Shown: in pieces, positions 1-7,984 of the stretch | Numbering within the stretch: position 1 is the first letter of the stretch | How the letters are laid out: every line of letters starts with the position of its first letter | DNA from: Streptomyces gardneri | Lineage (GTDB): Bacteria > Actinomycetota > Actinomycetes > Streptomycetales > Streptomycetaceae | Assembly: GCF_006539185.1 (NCBI RefSeq) | Contig: NZ_BJMN01000020.1 | Span: forward strand, 120,673 to 184,672 | Direction: 5' to 3' | DNA length: 64,000 nt | Translations under genes and position numbers: made by a program | Notes under the pieces: generated by a model | Database searches by the model: none | What the model saw: only the letters and a program-made list of their open reading frames with translations | Told to the model about the DNA's origin: nothing

Positions 1-924
1 TACGGCCCAGGTGACGGACCAGTAGGGGCGGAGGCGCTCCTCCACCGGGCGGTCCTTGAGGAGTTCGGAGTCGAGGGGCCCGCTGTGGGCGACGGTCCGC
101 CAGCGGTGGGTGCCGGTCGCCGTGTCGTCGATGCGGACGTAGCCGTCGTCCTCGGAGCGGCGGAGGGTCCGTACCCCTTCGGCCGTCTCGACGACGATCT
201 CCGCGAGGCCGGGGAGCGTGAGGAGCAGGGCGTCGTCGACGGAGGCGAGGAGGCGTTCGGCGAGGTCCTGGGCCGCGGTGTCCCGCAGCGGGAGGACGAC
301 GACCGTGTCGTAGCCGTCGGGCGCGGTGCCCTCGGCGGGCAGCGGGAGCCGCAGGAGGGGTACGTGGCCGTCCCGGCGGCGCAGTTCGTCGCCGAGGCCC
401 GGGCTGTACCGGGCGGATTCGGCGGCGAGTTCGCGGGCCTCCGCGAGGGACCAGCGGACGCCGCCGTGGCGGCCGAGGACGGCGGGCTCGTCGGAGACGG
501 CGAGGACGGCGGCGAAGCCGACGCCGAAGCGGCCGACGGCACCGTGCCCGCCGGACCCGCCCGGACCGCTCTGGTCGCGCTTGGCGGAGGCGCGGAGCGT
601 GGACAGCGACTCGGCGCCCGCGGCGTCCAGCGGAGCGCCGGTGTTGGCGGCGGCGAGGATCGCGGGGCTCTCGTGGTCCGCGGGGTGGAGGGTGAGGCGG
701 AGGCGGCCGGTGACGCCGGCGCGGTGGGCGGCGTCGGCGGCGTTCTGGGCGAGCTCGACGACGAGCCGGTCGCGGTAGCCGCCGAGCGCGAGGTCCTCCT
801 CGGCGTTGGCGTCCTCCCGGAACCGGGCGGGCGAGGCGCCCCAGGCGTCGAGCACTCCCCGCCGCAGCCGTGCGGTGCCGAAGGGATCGGTTCCGTCGGT
901 CGTCGTCCGGACGCTGACGCTCAC
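1..924 (-). CDS. HSP90-like / sacsin-type ATP-binding protein (3' end beyond window)
   Basis: GHKL-fold ATPase of the type annotated in actinomycetes as sacsin N-terminal ATP-binding domain protein. Only the first ~308 residues are inside the window; the stop lies to the left. The ATP-lid boxes are visible: an N box with ELAQNAADA around residues 57-65, an NTG motif near 94 and GRFGVGF at 131-137, matching the HSP90/MutL/histidine-kinase fold. GTG start at 924, with weak GTGGAG upstream. It runs in the same direction as the DUF3027 gene. Substrate and partner unknown; a chaperone-like or signalling role is only inferred from the fold. Confidence 0.8.
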   Translation of the reverse strand, partial: MSVSVRTTTDGTDPFGTARLRRGVLDAWGASPARFREDANAEEDLALGGYRDRLVVELAQNAADAAHRAGVTGRLRLTLHPADHESPAILAAANTGAPLDAAGAESLSTLRASAKRDQSGPGGSGGHGAVGRFGVGFAAVLAVSDEPAVLGRHGGVRWSLAEARELAAESARYSPGLGDELRRRDGHVPLLRLPLPAEGTAPDGYDTVVVLPLRDTAAQDLAERLLASVDDALLLTLPGLAEIVVETAEGVRTLRRSEDDGYVRIDDTATGTHRWRTVAHSGPLDSELLKDRPVEERLRPYWSVTWAV

Positions 925-1111
925 GTCTGACTCCACTCTGCGGGGCGGTGATCTGGGCGGTGATCCGAGCGATCACCCGGGCGGTGACACTGCCGGACCC
1001 GAAGGTCCGGGGCCCGAAAGGTACCGCGCTCCGCCCCGCCCCGGCCGCCGGGGCGCGACCCCGCCCCGGGGCGCGCGGAAGCACATCCCGGGGAGGGAGA
1101 CACGTCAGGGG

Positions 1112-2041
1112 TTACGAGTGACCCAGGTCCTCGGAGGAGTCGTCGGGCTCCGTCGTCGAGCCGGAGTCCTTGGCCGGGCGGAGCGGGAAGGCGTCCGCGG
1201 CCATCGAGTCGAGGACCGGGGGCGCCGGGCGCGGGGGCTTCGGCATGACCGCGGCCTCCGAGTGGCCGCCGCAGCCGTAGGCGAGGGAGACGACGCGGCC
1301 GTCCGCCGGGGAGAACTCGTTGGCGCACACGCCGAACGCCTGCTTCAGCGAGCCGGCGAGCGGCACCAGGAACGCACAGGACTCGCAGGACGCGGGCGCC
1401 GCCTGCGCCATCGGCGTCTTGGCGCCGAAGCTCTCGTCCCAGCGGTCCGCGGCGACGTGGAGTCCGTACCGGGAGAGGACCCGGGCCCGGCGCATGCCGA
1501 GCTCCTCGGCGACCGAGGCGATGGCGCCCCGGGAGGGCGTACGGGAGACGATCTCGGCGTCCTCGACGTCGAGGTGGTCCGCCAGCTCCTCCGAGACCGC
1601 CGAGTTCGGCGGCGGCGCGTCCTCGCCCGAGTAGCCGGGCTCCAGGCGCAGGTCGTCCTGCTCCGTCGGCAGCAGGTCGCCCGGGCCCATGTCGCCGGGG
1701 CGCAGGCGCTCGCTCCACGGCACCCACTCGGGGGCGAGGAGGGCGTCGGCGCCGGGCAGCAGGACGGTTTCGTCAAGCGTGACGTTCTTGGCGCGGGAGG
1801 CGCGGGTGACCGTCACCGCCCAGCGCCAGCCGCGGTAGCCGGGCTCCTGGCACTCGAAGAAGTGCGTGACGACCCGGTCGCCCTCCGCGACGACCTCGAC
1901 GTGTGGGCCGACGACGCCGGGCGCGGCCGCCTCTTCGGCGGCCTCCCGCGCGAGGTCTACCGCCTCGACGCACAGGCGGTCGGGGGTACGCGTGGCTCGC
2001 GGGGTACGCGGGGCACCGCTTCGCGTCGTCGCAGCACTCAC
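1112..2041 (-). CDS. DUF3027 family protein
   Basis: 309-residue soluble protein matching the actinobacterial DUF3027 family: an N-terminal stretch rich in Arg/Thr, a central acidic segment and a C-terminal Cys-containing region (CESC near residue 215, then CANEF and YGCGG) that could bind a metal. The frame is open further upstream, but GTG at 2041 is chosen because AGGAGAG lies just upstream and the family begins about here. It is divergent from the MFS gene across a 536-base spacer with phased repeats. Function unknown. Confidence 0.8.
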   Translation of the reverse strand: MSAATTRSGAPRTPRATRTPDRLCVEAVDLAREAAEEAAAPGVVGPHVEVVAEGDRVVTHFFECQEPGYRGWRWAVTVTRASRAKNVTLDETVLLPGADALLAPEWVPWSERLRPGDMGPGDLLPTEQDDLRLEPGYSGEDAPPPNSAVSEELADHLDVEDAEIVSRTPSRGAIASVAEELGMRRARVLSRYGLHVAADRWDESFGAKTPMAQAAPASCESCAFLVPLAGSLKQAFGVCANEFSPADGRVVSLAYGCGGHSEAAVMPKPPRPAPPVLDSMAADAFPLRPAKDSGSTTEPDDSSEDLGHS

Positions 2042-2401
2042 AGGTCTCGCTTCTCTCCTACGCCGTCTCACGGGTGCGCCGGCCGAGGGGCGAAAGCGAA
2101 GCCACGGGCGGCGGGCGGAGCGGACCTGAGGGCCGCATCGACGTCCGCACCCGACTTGTCTCGCGTGTCTCGGGCACACCTATCGCCATCCATTCTGCGG
2201 GATGCCGAAGAGGCGCGCGGCCGAGAACTTCCGCCGGTGACGCGCTACGCACGCTACCCCGTTCGCGGGCCTCCGCCCACCTGCCCGTCTCAAGTGGCCC
2301 GGATCGCGGACGGCCGGGACCGCCCCCGCGCCGCTCCCTCGGCGCTCTGTGGCCGCCCTGCAGCCGCCCTGTCACCGCCCCATCGCCGTCCCGGAGCCGC
2401 C

Positions 2402-2560
2402 TTCGTCACGAGGTTCGTTCGGCCTCGGCACCAGCTTCGTACGGCCTTCGAACTGGCGTCCGCACAGCCTCCGTACCGGCTTCGTACGGCGTTCGTACCG
2501 TGTTCGTACGGCCTTCGTACCGCCGCCGTTCGCCGCGCCACGGTTCGTCCGGCGCGCCGG
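2402..2560. repeat. Phased TTCGTAC repeat array in divergent spacer
   Basis: The 536 bases between the DUF3027 gene (start 2041) and the MFS gene (start 2578) hold no convincing gene. They carry a run of the heptamer TTCGTAC at 2481, 2492, 2503 and 2514, exactly 11 bp apart. Further copies or variants lie at 2402, 2414, 2436 and 2447 (TTCGAAC). The 11-bp period is about one helical turn, so all copies face the same side of the DNA. Either an array of regulator half-sites or a decayed tandem repeat. Confidence 0.6.
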
Positions 2561-2577
2561 TGGGGCACTATGACGGA

Positions 2578-3966
2578 GTGGCAGCCGCACGGCCCCCCGC
2601 ACGATCCGAAGATCATGCCGGACCGCTCCGCCGAGCGGGCCGGTCGGTCGGACGCGCCCTGCACCTGCCCTTCACCGGGACCGCGAGGGGCATCCGCAGA
2701 GCCACCCACGCGCACGGCGCGGGCGAGTCGGGACTCGGCAAACTGATCGAGCTCCACGCCGTGAACGGCGCCGGGGACGTCATGATCACCGTCGCCCTCG
2801 CGTCGACGGTCTTCTTCTCGGTGCCCACGGACGAGGCCCGCGGCCGCGTCGCCCTCTACCTCGCCGTCACGATGGCACCCTTCACGCTCCTCGCACCCGT
2901 GATCGGCCCGCTCCTGGACCGCATCCCGCACGGCAGGCGCGCGGCCATGGCGGGCGCGATGCTGACCCGCGCGGTCCTCGCGATCATGATGTCGGGCGCG
3001 GTCGCCACCGGCGACCTGGAGCTGTACCCGGCGGCACTGGGCGTCCTGGTCGCCTCCAAGGCGTACGGGGTGGTGCGCAGCGCGGTCGTCCCGCGCCTGC
3101 TCCCACCCAAGTTCTCGCTCGTGAAGGCGAACTCCCGGGTCACCCTCGCCGGACTGCTCGCCACCGGGATCGCCGCGCCCATCGGGGCGGGGCTCCAGAT
3201 GATCGGGCCGCGCTATCCGCTGTACGGGGCGTGCGCGCTGTTCCTGCTCGGGACGTTCTGGGCGCTGCGGCTGCCGCACAAGGTGGACTCGGCGAAGGGT
3301 GAACGGCGGGCGCACCTGCTGACGCACGGCGAGCGGAAACCGAGCCTGCGGACGGTCGGCCCGTCCGTCCTGCACGGCCTGGAGGCGAACGCGGCCCAGC
3401 GCATGCTGTCGGGTTTCCTGATCTTCTTCCTGGCGTTCCTGCTGCGCGAGCATCCGCTGCCGGGGCAGAGCGCCGCCGTCTCCCTGGCGATCGTGGGCGT
3501 CGCGGCGGGCGTCGGGAACGCCTGCGGCACGGCCGCCGGCTCGCTCCTGCGCGACCGGGGCCACGGGCCCGAGGTGATCATCGCCACGATGATCACCGTG
3601 GTGTGCGGTACGGCGATCTGCGCGGCCATCTTCTTCGGCGGCCTGATGGTCGCCGTCCTCGGCGCGGTCGCGGGCCTCACGCAGGCCCTGTCGAAACTGT
3701 CCCTGGACGCGCTGATCCAGCGGGACGTGCCCGAGGAGGTGCGGACCTCCGCGTTCGCCCGATCGGAGACGGCGCTGCAGATGGCGTGGGTGGTGGGCGG
3801 CGGGATCGGCATCGCGCTGCCGCTGAACGGCACGCTCGGCATGGCCGTGGCCGCCGGGATCCTCGCGGTGGGCGCGCTCCTCGCCGTCCGCGGCCTGCTC
3901 GCCGCCGCCCGCCGGAACCCGGGCCCTCCGGGCCCGCAGGGGCGGCACAAGGCGCGAGTGGCGTAG
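2578..3966 (+). CDS. MFS transporter
   Basis: 462-residue integral membrane protein with about 12 hydrophobic segments and a ~65-residue basic N-terminal cytoplasmic lead-in. The loop after the second membrane segment (PLLDRIPHGRRAAM) is the MFS motif-A-like loop; a second half-repeat starts near residue 280. GTG at 2578 is chosen; the same frame is open back to ~1903 but runs through the repetitive spacer, and an ATG at 2570 is in another frame. Substrate unknown. Followed 87 bp later by a lipoprotein gene. Confidence 0.85.
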   Translation: MAAARPPARSEDHAGPLRRAGRSVGRALHLPFTGTARGIRRATHAHGAGESGLGKLIELHAVNGAGDVMITVALASTVFFSVPTDEARGRVALYLAVTMAPFTLLAPVIGPLLDRIPHGRRAAMAGAMLTRAVLAIMMSGAVATGDLELYPAALGVLVASKAYGVVRSAVVPRLLPPKFSLVKANSRVTLAGLLATGIAAPIGAGLQMIGPRYPLYGACALFLLGTFWALRLPHKVDSAKGERRAHLLTHGERKPSLRTVGPSVLHGLEANAAQRMLSGFLIFFLAFLLREHPLPGQSAAVSLAIVGVAAGVGNACGTAAGSLLRDRGHGPEVIIATMITVVCGTAICAAIFFGGLMVAVLGAVAGLTQALSKLSLDALIQRDVPEEVRTSAFARSETALQMAWVVGGGIGIALPLNGTLGMAVAAGILAVGALLAVRGLLAAARRNPGPPGPQGRHKARVA

Positions 3967-4053
3967 GGCCGCGGAACTCTCCCGAGGTCACGGACCGGCG
4001 GCGCGCCGTACCCCCGCGTGGCGCGGGCGCGGCGGCCCGATAGCCTTCGGCTC

Positions 4054-4533
4054 ATGACCGTTGCGTTCTTCTCCGGCTCGCGCCGCCGGGCCGCCGTCGC
4101 CCTCGGGGCCGTCTCCGCCGGGCTCCTCGTTCTCTCCGCCTGCGACAAGCCGACTCCGATCGCGACCGTCACGGTCGGGTCCGACTCGATCCACTCCGAG
4201 GCCGCCTGCTACAACGACGGCGACGCCATCAAGGAGTCGCAGATCCAGCAGTGCCTCAACAAGAAGGCCGAGAAGTCCATCACCGTGGCGATGGACGACA
4301 AGATCCGCTTCGGGGTCGACCCCGAGATCGCGGACAACGGCTGGACGATCTTCCTCGGCGGCCAGCAGGCCGAGCCCGAGCCGTACAAGAAGACGTACCG
4401 GACGATTCCGGCCAGCGCCTTCTTCTCCAGCCAGACCGGCGAGGCCACCGACAACACCCAGGTGACCATCGTCGAGAACACCGGCAAGAAGCTGACCGGC
4501 ATCTGGCACTTCCAGCTGAAGAAGGAATCCTGA
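4054..4533 (+). CDS. DUF2771-like lipoprotein
   Basis: 159-residue secreted lipoprotein. Residues 1-29 are a lipoprotein signal peptide with double/triple Arg and an LVLSAC lipobox, putting the lipidated Cys at 30. The mature part is small, with two Cys (AACYN and QQCLN) that may form a disulfide, and matches the actinobacterial DUF2771 family. ATG at 4054 is preferred over GTG at 4018 because it puts the signal peptide at the N-terminus. It ends 7 bp before mqnB and may be co-transcribed with it. Confidence 0.8.
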   Translation: MTVAFFSGSRRRAAVALGAVSAGLLVLSACDKPTPIATVTVGSDSIHSEAACYNDGDAIKESQIQQCLNKKAEKSITVAMDDKIRFGVDPEIADNGWTIFLGGQQAEPEPYKKTYRTIPASAFFSSQTGEATDNTQVTIVENTGKKLTGIWHFQLKKES

Positions 4534-4540
4534 TCCGCCG

Positions 4541-5335
4541 GTGGTCCACCGGATCCTGATCGTGACGGCCGTGGCGGCGGAGGCCGACTCCGTCGCCGCC
4601 GGCCTCGGTCACGACACGCCGGACACCGCCTGGGAGCCCGTACCGCTCCCGGGTGACCTCACCTTGCGCCGCCACGCCGACGGAGTCGATCTCCTCGTCG
4701 GCGGGGTCGGGCCCGCGGCCGTGGCCGCGGCGACCGGGACGGCGCTCGCCTGCGCCTCGCTCACCGGGGCGGGCTCCGGCGCCCCCTACGACCTCGTCGT
4801 CTCCGCCGGGATCGCCGGCGGATTCGTGCCCCACGCCCCGATCGGCACCGTCGTCGTCTCCGCGGCGATCGTCGCCGCCGACCTCGGCGCGGAGACCCCC
4901 GACGGGTACCTCGCCGTCGAGGAGCTGGGCTTCGGGCGGTCCGCCCACCCCGTACCGCACTCCCTCACCGGCCCCCTGGCCGCCGCGCTGGACGCCGGCG
5001 GCCGGCCGCACACCGTCGCGCCCGTCCTCACCGTCTCCACCGTCACCGGCACCGCCGGTCGCGCCGCCGAGCTGGCCGGGCGCCACCCGACGGCCGCCGC
5101 CGAGGCCATGGAGGGCTTCGGCGTCGCCGAGGCCGCCGCCGCCTATGGCGTGCCCGTCGTCGAGATCCGGGCCGTGTCGAACGCCGTCGGCCCGCGCGAC
5201 CGCGCGGCCTGGCGCATCGGCGAGGCCCTGGACTCGCTGCGACGGGCGTTCTCCCTGCTGAGCCCGGCCCTCGTCGGGAGCCCCACCGCCCACACCGTCC
5301 TCGCGAACCCCACCACCTCCGTGGAGGCGAAGTGA
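4541..5335 (+). CDS. mqnB: Futalosine hydrolase
   Basis: 264-residue nucleoside-phosphorylase-fold enzyme that splits futalosine to dehypoxanthine futalosine in the futalosine menaquinone pathway. Visible features: the glycine-rich VVSAGIAGGF near 87-95, the ribose-binding Met-Glu at 190-191 (EAMEGFG), and a C-terminal SNAVG (residues 213-217) where MTA nucleosidases carry an Asp. Identity is strengthened by the 4-base GTGA overlap with mqnD, the next pathway enzyme, which implies translational coupling. GTG start at 4541. Confidence 0.9.
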   Translation: MVHRILIVTAVAAEADSVAAGLGHDTPDTAWEPVPLPGDLTLRRHADGVDLLVGGVGPAAVAAATGTALACASLTGAGSGAPYDLVVSAGIAGGFVPHAPIGTVVVSAAIVAADLGAETPDGYLAVEELGFGRSAHPVPHSLTGPLAAALDAGGRPHTVAPVLTVSTVTGTAGRAAELAGRHPTAAAEAMEGFGVAEAAAAYGVPVVEIRAVSNAVGPRDRAAWRIGEALDSLRRAFSLLSPALVGSPTAHTVLANPTTSVEAK

Positions 5336-6195
5336 AACTGAAGATCGCCTACTCGCCCTGCCCGAACGACACCTTCGTCTTCGACGCCTGGGCCCACGGC
5401 CGCGTCCCCGGCGCCCCCCGCCTCGACGTGACCTTCGCCGACATCGACGTCACCAACGGCTGGGCGGAGGGCGGCACGGACGACCACGACGTCCTGAAGG
5501 TCTCCTACGCCGTACTGCCGTGGATCCTCGACGAGTACGCGCTGCTGCCCTGCGGCGGCGCCCTCGGCCGGGGCTGCGGGCCGCTCGTGCTCACCCGCGG
5601 CGCCGGCAGCGGGGCCGTCACCGGGGCGGACCTCGCGGGGAAGACGGTCGCGGTGCCGAGCGAGCGCTCGACCGCCTACCTCCTCTTCCGGCTGTGGGCG
5701 GCCGAGACCGTGCCGGGAGGCGTCGGGAACGTCGTCGTCATGCCGTTCCACGAGATCATGCCCGCCGTCCGCGACGGCAAGGTCGACGCGGGGCTCGTCA
5801 TCCACGAGGCCCGCTTCACGTACCAGAACTACGGCCTGCACTGCCTCGCCGACATGGGCGAGCACTGGGAGGCCACGACCGGGCTGCCGATCCCGCTCGG
5901 CGCGATCGTCGCCCGCCGCTCGCTGGGCGAGGACACCCTGCGGCTGCTCGCCGAGTCGGCCCGCACATCCGTGCGGATGGCCTGGGACGACCCGCCGGCC
6001 TCCCGGCCCTACGTCCTGGAGCACGCCCAGGAGATGGACCCGAAGGTGGCCGACCAGCACATCGGCCTCTACGTCAACGAATTCACGGCCGACCTGGGCG
6101 AGCACGGCTACGCGGCGGTCCGCGGGCTGCTCACCCGCGCCGCGGCCGAGGGACTCGTACCGCCCCTCGGCCCGGACGCGCTGTCGTTCCCGTAA
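5332..6195 (+). CDS. mqnD: 1,4-dihydroxy-6-naphthoate synthase
   Basis: 287-residue MqnD, a periplasmic-binding-protein-fold enzyme that converts cyclic dehypoxanthine futalosine to 1,4-dihydroxy-6-naphthoate. The N-terminal SPCPNDTF (residues 8-15) and the middle FHEIMPAVRDGKVDAGLVIHE region are hallmarks of the family; the length is normal. GTG start overlaps the mqnB stop. A small GCGCTG hairpin follows the stop, facing the convergent cold-shock gene. Confidence 0.93.
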   Translation: MKLKIAYSPCPNDTFVFDAWAHGRVPGAPRLDVTFADIDVTNGWAEGGTDDHDVLKVSYAVLPWILDEYALLPCGGALGRGCGPLVLTRGAGSGAVTGADLAGKTVAVPSERSTAYLLFRLWAAETVPGGVGNVVVMPFHEIMPAVRDGKVDAGLVIHEARFTYQNYGLHCLADMGEHWEATTGLPIPLGAIVARRSLGEDTLRLLAESARTSVRMAWDDPPASRPYVLEHAQEMDPKVADQHIGLYVNEFTADLGEHGYAAVRGLLTRAAAEGLVPPLGPDALSFP

Positions 6196-6212
6196 GCGCT
6201 GCTACACAGCGC
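6196..6212. terminator. Short hairpin between mqnD and the cold-shock gene
   Basis: GCGCTG - CTACA - CAGCGC: a perfect 6-bp stem with a 5-base loop filling the gap between two convergent genes (mqnD ends 6195, the cold-shock gene ends 6215). No T-run, as is common in high-GC actinomycetes; could serve both strands. Confidence 0.5.
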
Positions 6213-6214
6213 CG

Positions 6215-6598
6215 CTACACGTCGAGCTGGTCCGCCACCGCGCGGAGCAGCCCGGCGATCTTCTTGCCCTGGGTCTTCTCGGGGTAGCGCCCGCGCTCGA
6301 GCGCCGGAGTGATGTTCTCCAGGAGCGTCGTCAGGTCCTGCACGATGGACGCCAGTTCGTCGGGCTTACGGCGCTGCGCCGCGGCGACGGACGGCGTCGG
6401 ATCGAGGATCGCCACGGAGAGCGCCTGGTCTCCACGCTGACCTGCGACGACTCCGAACTCGACCCGCTGGCCCGGCTTCAGTGCGTCGACTCCGGCGGGG
6501 AGCACCGACGAGTGGACGAAGACGTCGCCGCCGTCGTCGCGGGAGAGGAAGCCGAAGCCCTTCTCGCTGTTGAACCATTTGACCTTGCCGGTAGGCAA
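6215..6598 (-). CDS. Cold-shock-domain protein with C-terminal helical extension
   Basis: 127-residue protein: a single-stranded nucleic-acid-binding cold-shock domain in residues 1-70 (GKVKWFNSEKGFGF, RNP1 KGFGFL, RNP2 VFVHSS), then a ~55-residue helical tail (ASIVQDLTTLLENITPALE...). The tail makes it longer than the usual 67-residue CspA. The start is TTG at 6598, since the domain begins immediately after it. The frame stays open to 6793, so an N-terminal extension cannot be excluded, but that stretch has no domain features. A long leader is typical of cold-shock genes. Confidence 0.88.
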   Translation of the reverse strand: MPTGKVKWFNSEKGFGFLSRDDGGDVFVHSSVLPAGVDALKPGQRVEFGVVAGQRGDQALSVAILDPTPSVAAAQRRKPDELASIVQDLTTLLENITPALERGRYPEKTQGKKIAGLLRAVADQLDV

Positions 6599-6840
6599 AG
6601 CACGCACCCCATTCCACCAGTAAGCCGAAACACTGTCGTCGCAGGTCAGGCCATCCAGCGCTTGCTCGTGCCTGCCGTCGTTCGAAGCCTCCCCAGCTGT
6701 GTACCCCCCGTCAAGCAGCTCCACCCATCCCGGCCAGCAGTCCTGGCCGGTATCGATCGCGGCTCGCCCGGGGCGAGAAGGCACGCACATCACAGCACAC
6801 GTACGGGACGCCCCGAGAGGTGATTACCCCGGGACGTACG

Positions 6841-6880
6841 ACAAACCCCCTCCCGTAGCGAATACGGGAGGGGGGTTTGT
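6841..6880. terminator. Strong GC hairpin in the divergent spacer upstream of the cold-shock gene
   Basis: Left arm at 6841-6857 (ACAAACCCCCTCCCGTA), loop GCGAA, right arm at 6863-6880: a 17-bp stem with one bulged G. It lies in the 364-base spacer between the cold-shock gene (start 6598, minus) and the small membrane gene (start 6963, plus), so it does not follow an annotated gene. It may end an unannotated transcript or structure the cold-shock leader. I saw no other gene in 6599-6962. Confidence 0.6.
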
Positions 6881-6962
6881 CAGGTCGTGTGATCTCCTGC
6901 CCGGAGGCCGCCGCCAGGACGGCGGCGGGCCGCACCTCGGGCCCGGGAACTACCCTGGCCGG

Positions 6963-7241
6963 ATGCGTACTGAATCCCCTGCCGTACCGGTGAACGACAG
7001 CGCGCCGGGTGACGGCCTCGTCAAGGCCGGTGTCGTCCTCTTCGCCGTCGGCGCGGTGGCGACGCTGGTCACGGTGGCTCCGCTGTTCCTGGGGACCGAC
7101 CCGTTCCCCACCGTCGCGTACACCGTCTCCATGCTCATGGGGGTCGGATTCGCCGTCGCCGCCGCCGGGGTGCTCCGGTCGATCGCGGCCCAGCGGCGGC
7201 AGGCCCGGGAAGGCGCGGCCGCGGCCTCTCAGGCGCGGTAG
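6963..7241 (+). CDS. Small two-TM membrane protein
   Basis: 92-residue protein with two membrane segments (about residues 20-42 and 50-70) and a basic, Ala-rich cytoplasmic tail. No named domain. Codon use is typical, with G/C at nearly all third positions. The last 13 bases overlap the 3' end of the convergent HAD hydrolase gene. ATG at 6963 is the first start after the hairpin region. Function unknown. Confidence 0.7.
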   Translation: MRTESPAVPVNDSAPGDGLVKAGVVLFAVGAVATLVTVAPLFLGTDPFPTVAYTVSMLMGVGFAVAAAGVLRSIAAQRRQAREGAAAASQAR

Positions 7242-7882
7242 GCCTCCAGCCACGGGCGGAAGCCCGTCAGATCCGTGAGGACCACGTCCGCTCCGGCCGC
7301 GCGCAGCTCCTCGGGGGCGCAGGGGCCGGTCGCGACGGCCACCGCGAGGGCGCCCGCCGTGGCGGCGCCGCGGACGTCGCCGACGTGGTCGCCGACGTAC
7401 ACCTGGGCGTCGTGGGCGCGCAGGGCCTCGGCCTTGCCCTCGGCCCAGAGGCCGCCCACGACGGCGTCCGGCTCGATGCCGAGGTGCGCGAGGTGCAGCT
7501 CGGCGTGCGGACCGTTCTTGGCGGTGACGACGATCGTGCGGCCGCCGGCGTCGCGTACGGCCTGGATCGCGTCCCGGGCGCCCGGCATCGGGGGCGAGGG
7601 CTCGATCGCGTACGCCGGGTAGAGCGCGCGGTAGCGGACCACCATCTCCGCGATCCGCTCCTCGGGGAACCAGTACGCCATCTCGTGTTCGAGGGGCGGG
7701 CCGAGGCGGGTGACGACGAGGTCGGCGTCGATCTCGGCGCCGGTCTCGGCGGCGAAGGCCTCCCAGGCGGCCTTGATGCCCGGGCGGCTGTCGATCAGCG
7801 TCAGGTCGAGGTCGAAGCCGACCGTGAGCGGGGACGCGGGCTCGGGCGTCGGGGGCTGCTGCTGCGGCTGCGGAGTCGTCAT
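7229..7882 (-). CDS. HAD-superfamily hydrolase
   Basis: 217-residue phosphatase-like enzyme. HAD motif I is FDLDLTLID near residues 23-31 (nucleophile Asp, then Asp+2). Motif II is VVTAKN, with Lys further on, and motif IV is VYVGDHVGDVRGA. The helical insert after motif I indicates a C1 cap, as in phosphoglycolate phosphatase-like members. The first ~18 residues are a Pro/Gln linker. It is divergent from the ABC importer genes across the putative iron box. Substrate unknown. Confidence 0.85.
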   Translation of the reverse strand: MTTPQPQQQPPTPEPASPLTVGFDLDLTLIDSRPGIKAAWEAFAAETGAEIDADLVVTRLGPPLEHEMAYWFPEERIAEMVVRYRALYPAYAIEPSPPMPGARDAIQAVRDAGGRTIVVTAKNGPHAELHLAHLGIEPDAVVGGLWAEGKAEALRAHDAQVYVGDHVGDVRGAATAGALAVAVATGPCAPEELRAAGADVVLTDLTGFRPWLEAYRA

Positions 7883-7940
7883 GGGGCCATTCTCCGGGAG
7901 CTCCGGGCCCGGACGTTCGAAAAATCCGTGCTGCTTACAC

Positions 7941-7959
7941 TGAGGCGAGCCTTACCGAA
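7941..7959 (+). promoter_or_regulatory. Candidate DmdR/IdeR iron box
   Basis: TGAGGCGAGCCTTACCGAA matches 13 of 19 positions of the DmdR/IdeR iron-box consensus (TTAGGTTAGGCTAACCTAA). It sits 26 bases before the ATG of the first FecCD permease and about 60 bases before the divergent HAD gene. Such sites repress iron-uptake genes when iron is plentiful. The match is by eye. Confidence 0.55.
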
Positions 7960-7984
7960 CCCCGCACTCCGCCGATGGGTCCCC

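Noticed and set aside
1903..2577. Upstream extension of the MFS open frame
   Set aside because: It runs through the repetitive divergent spacer and antisense to the DUF3027 gene; the GTG at 2578 gives a normal-length transporter.
7385..7984. Long plus frame upstream of the first FecCD permease
   Set aside because: It is antisense to the HAD hydrolase gene, which has clear motifs; the membrane domain starts at 7985.
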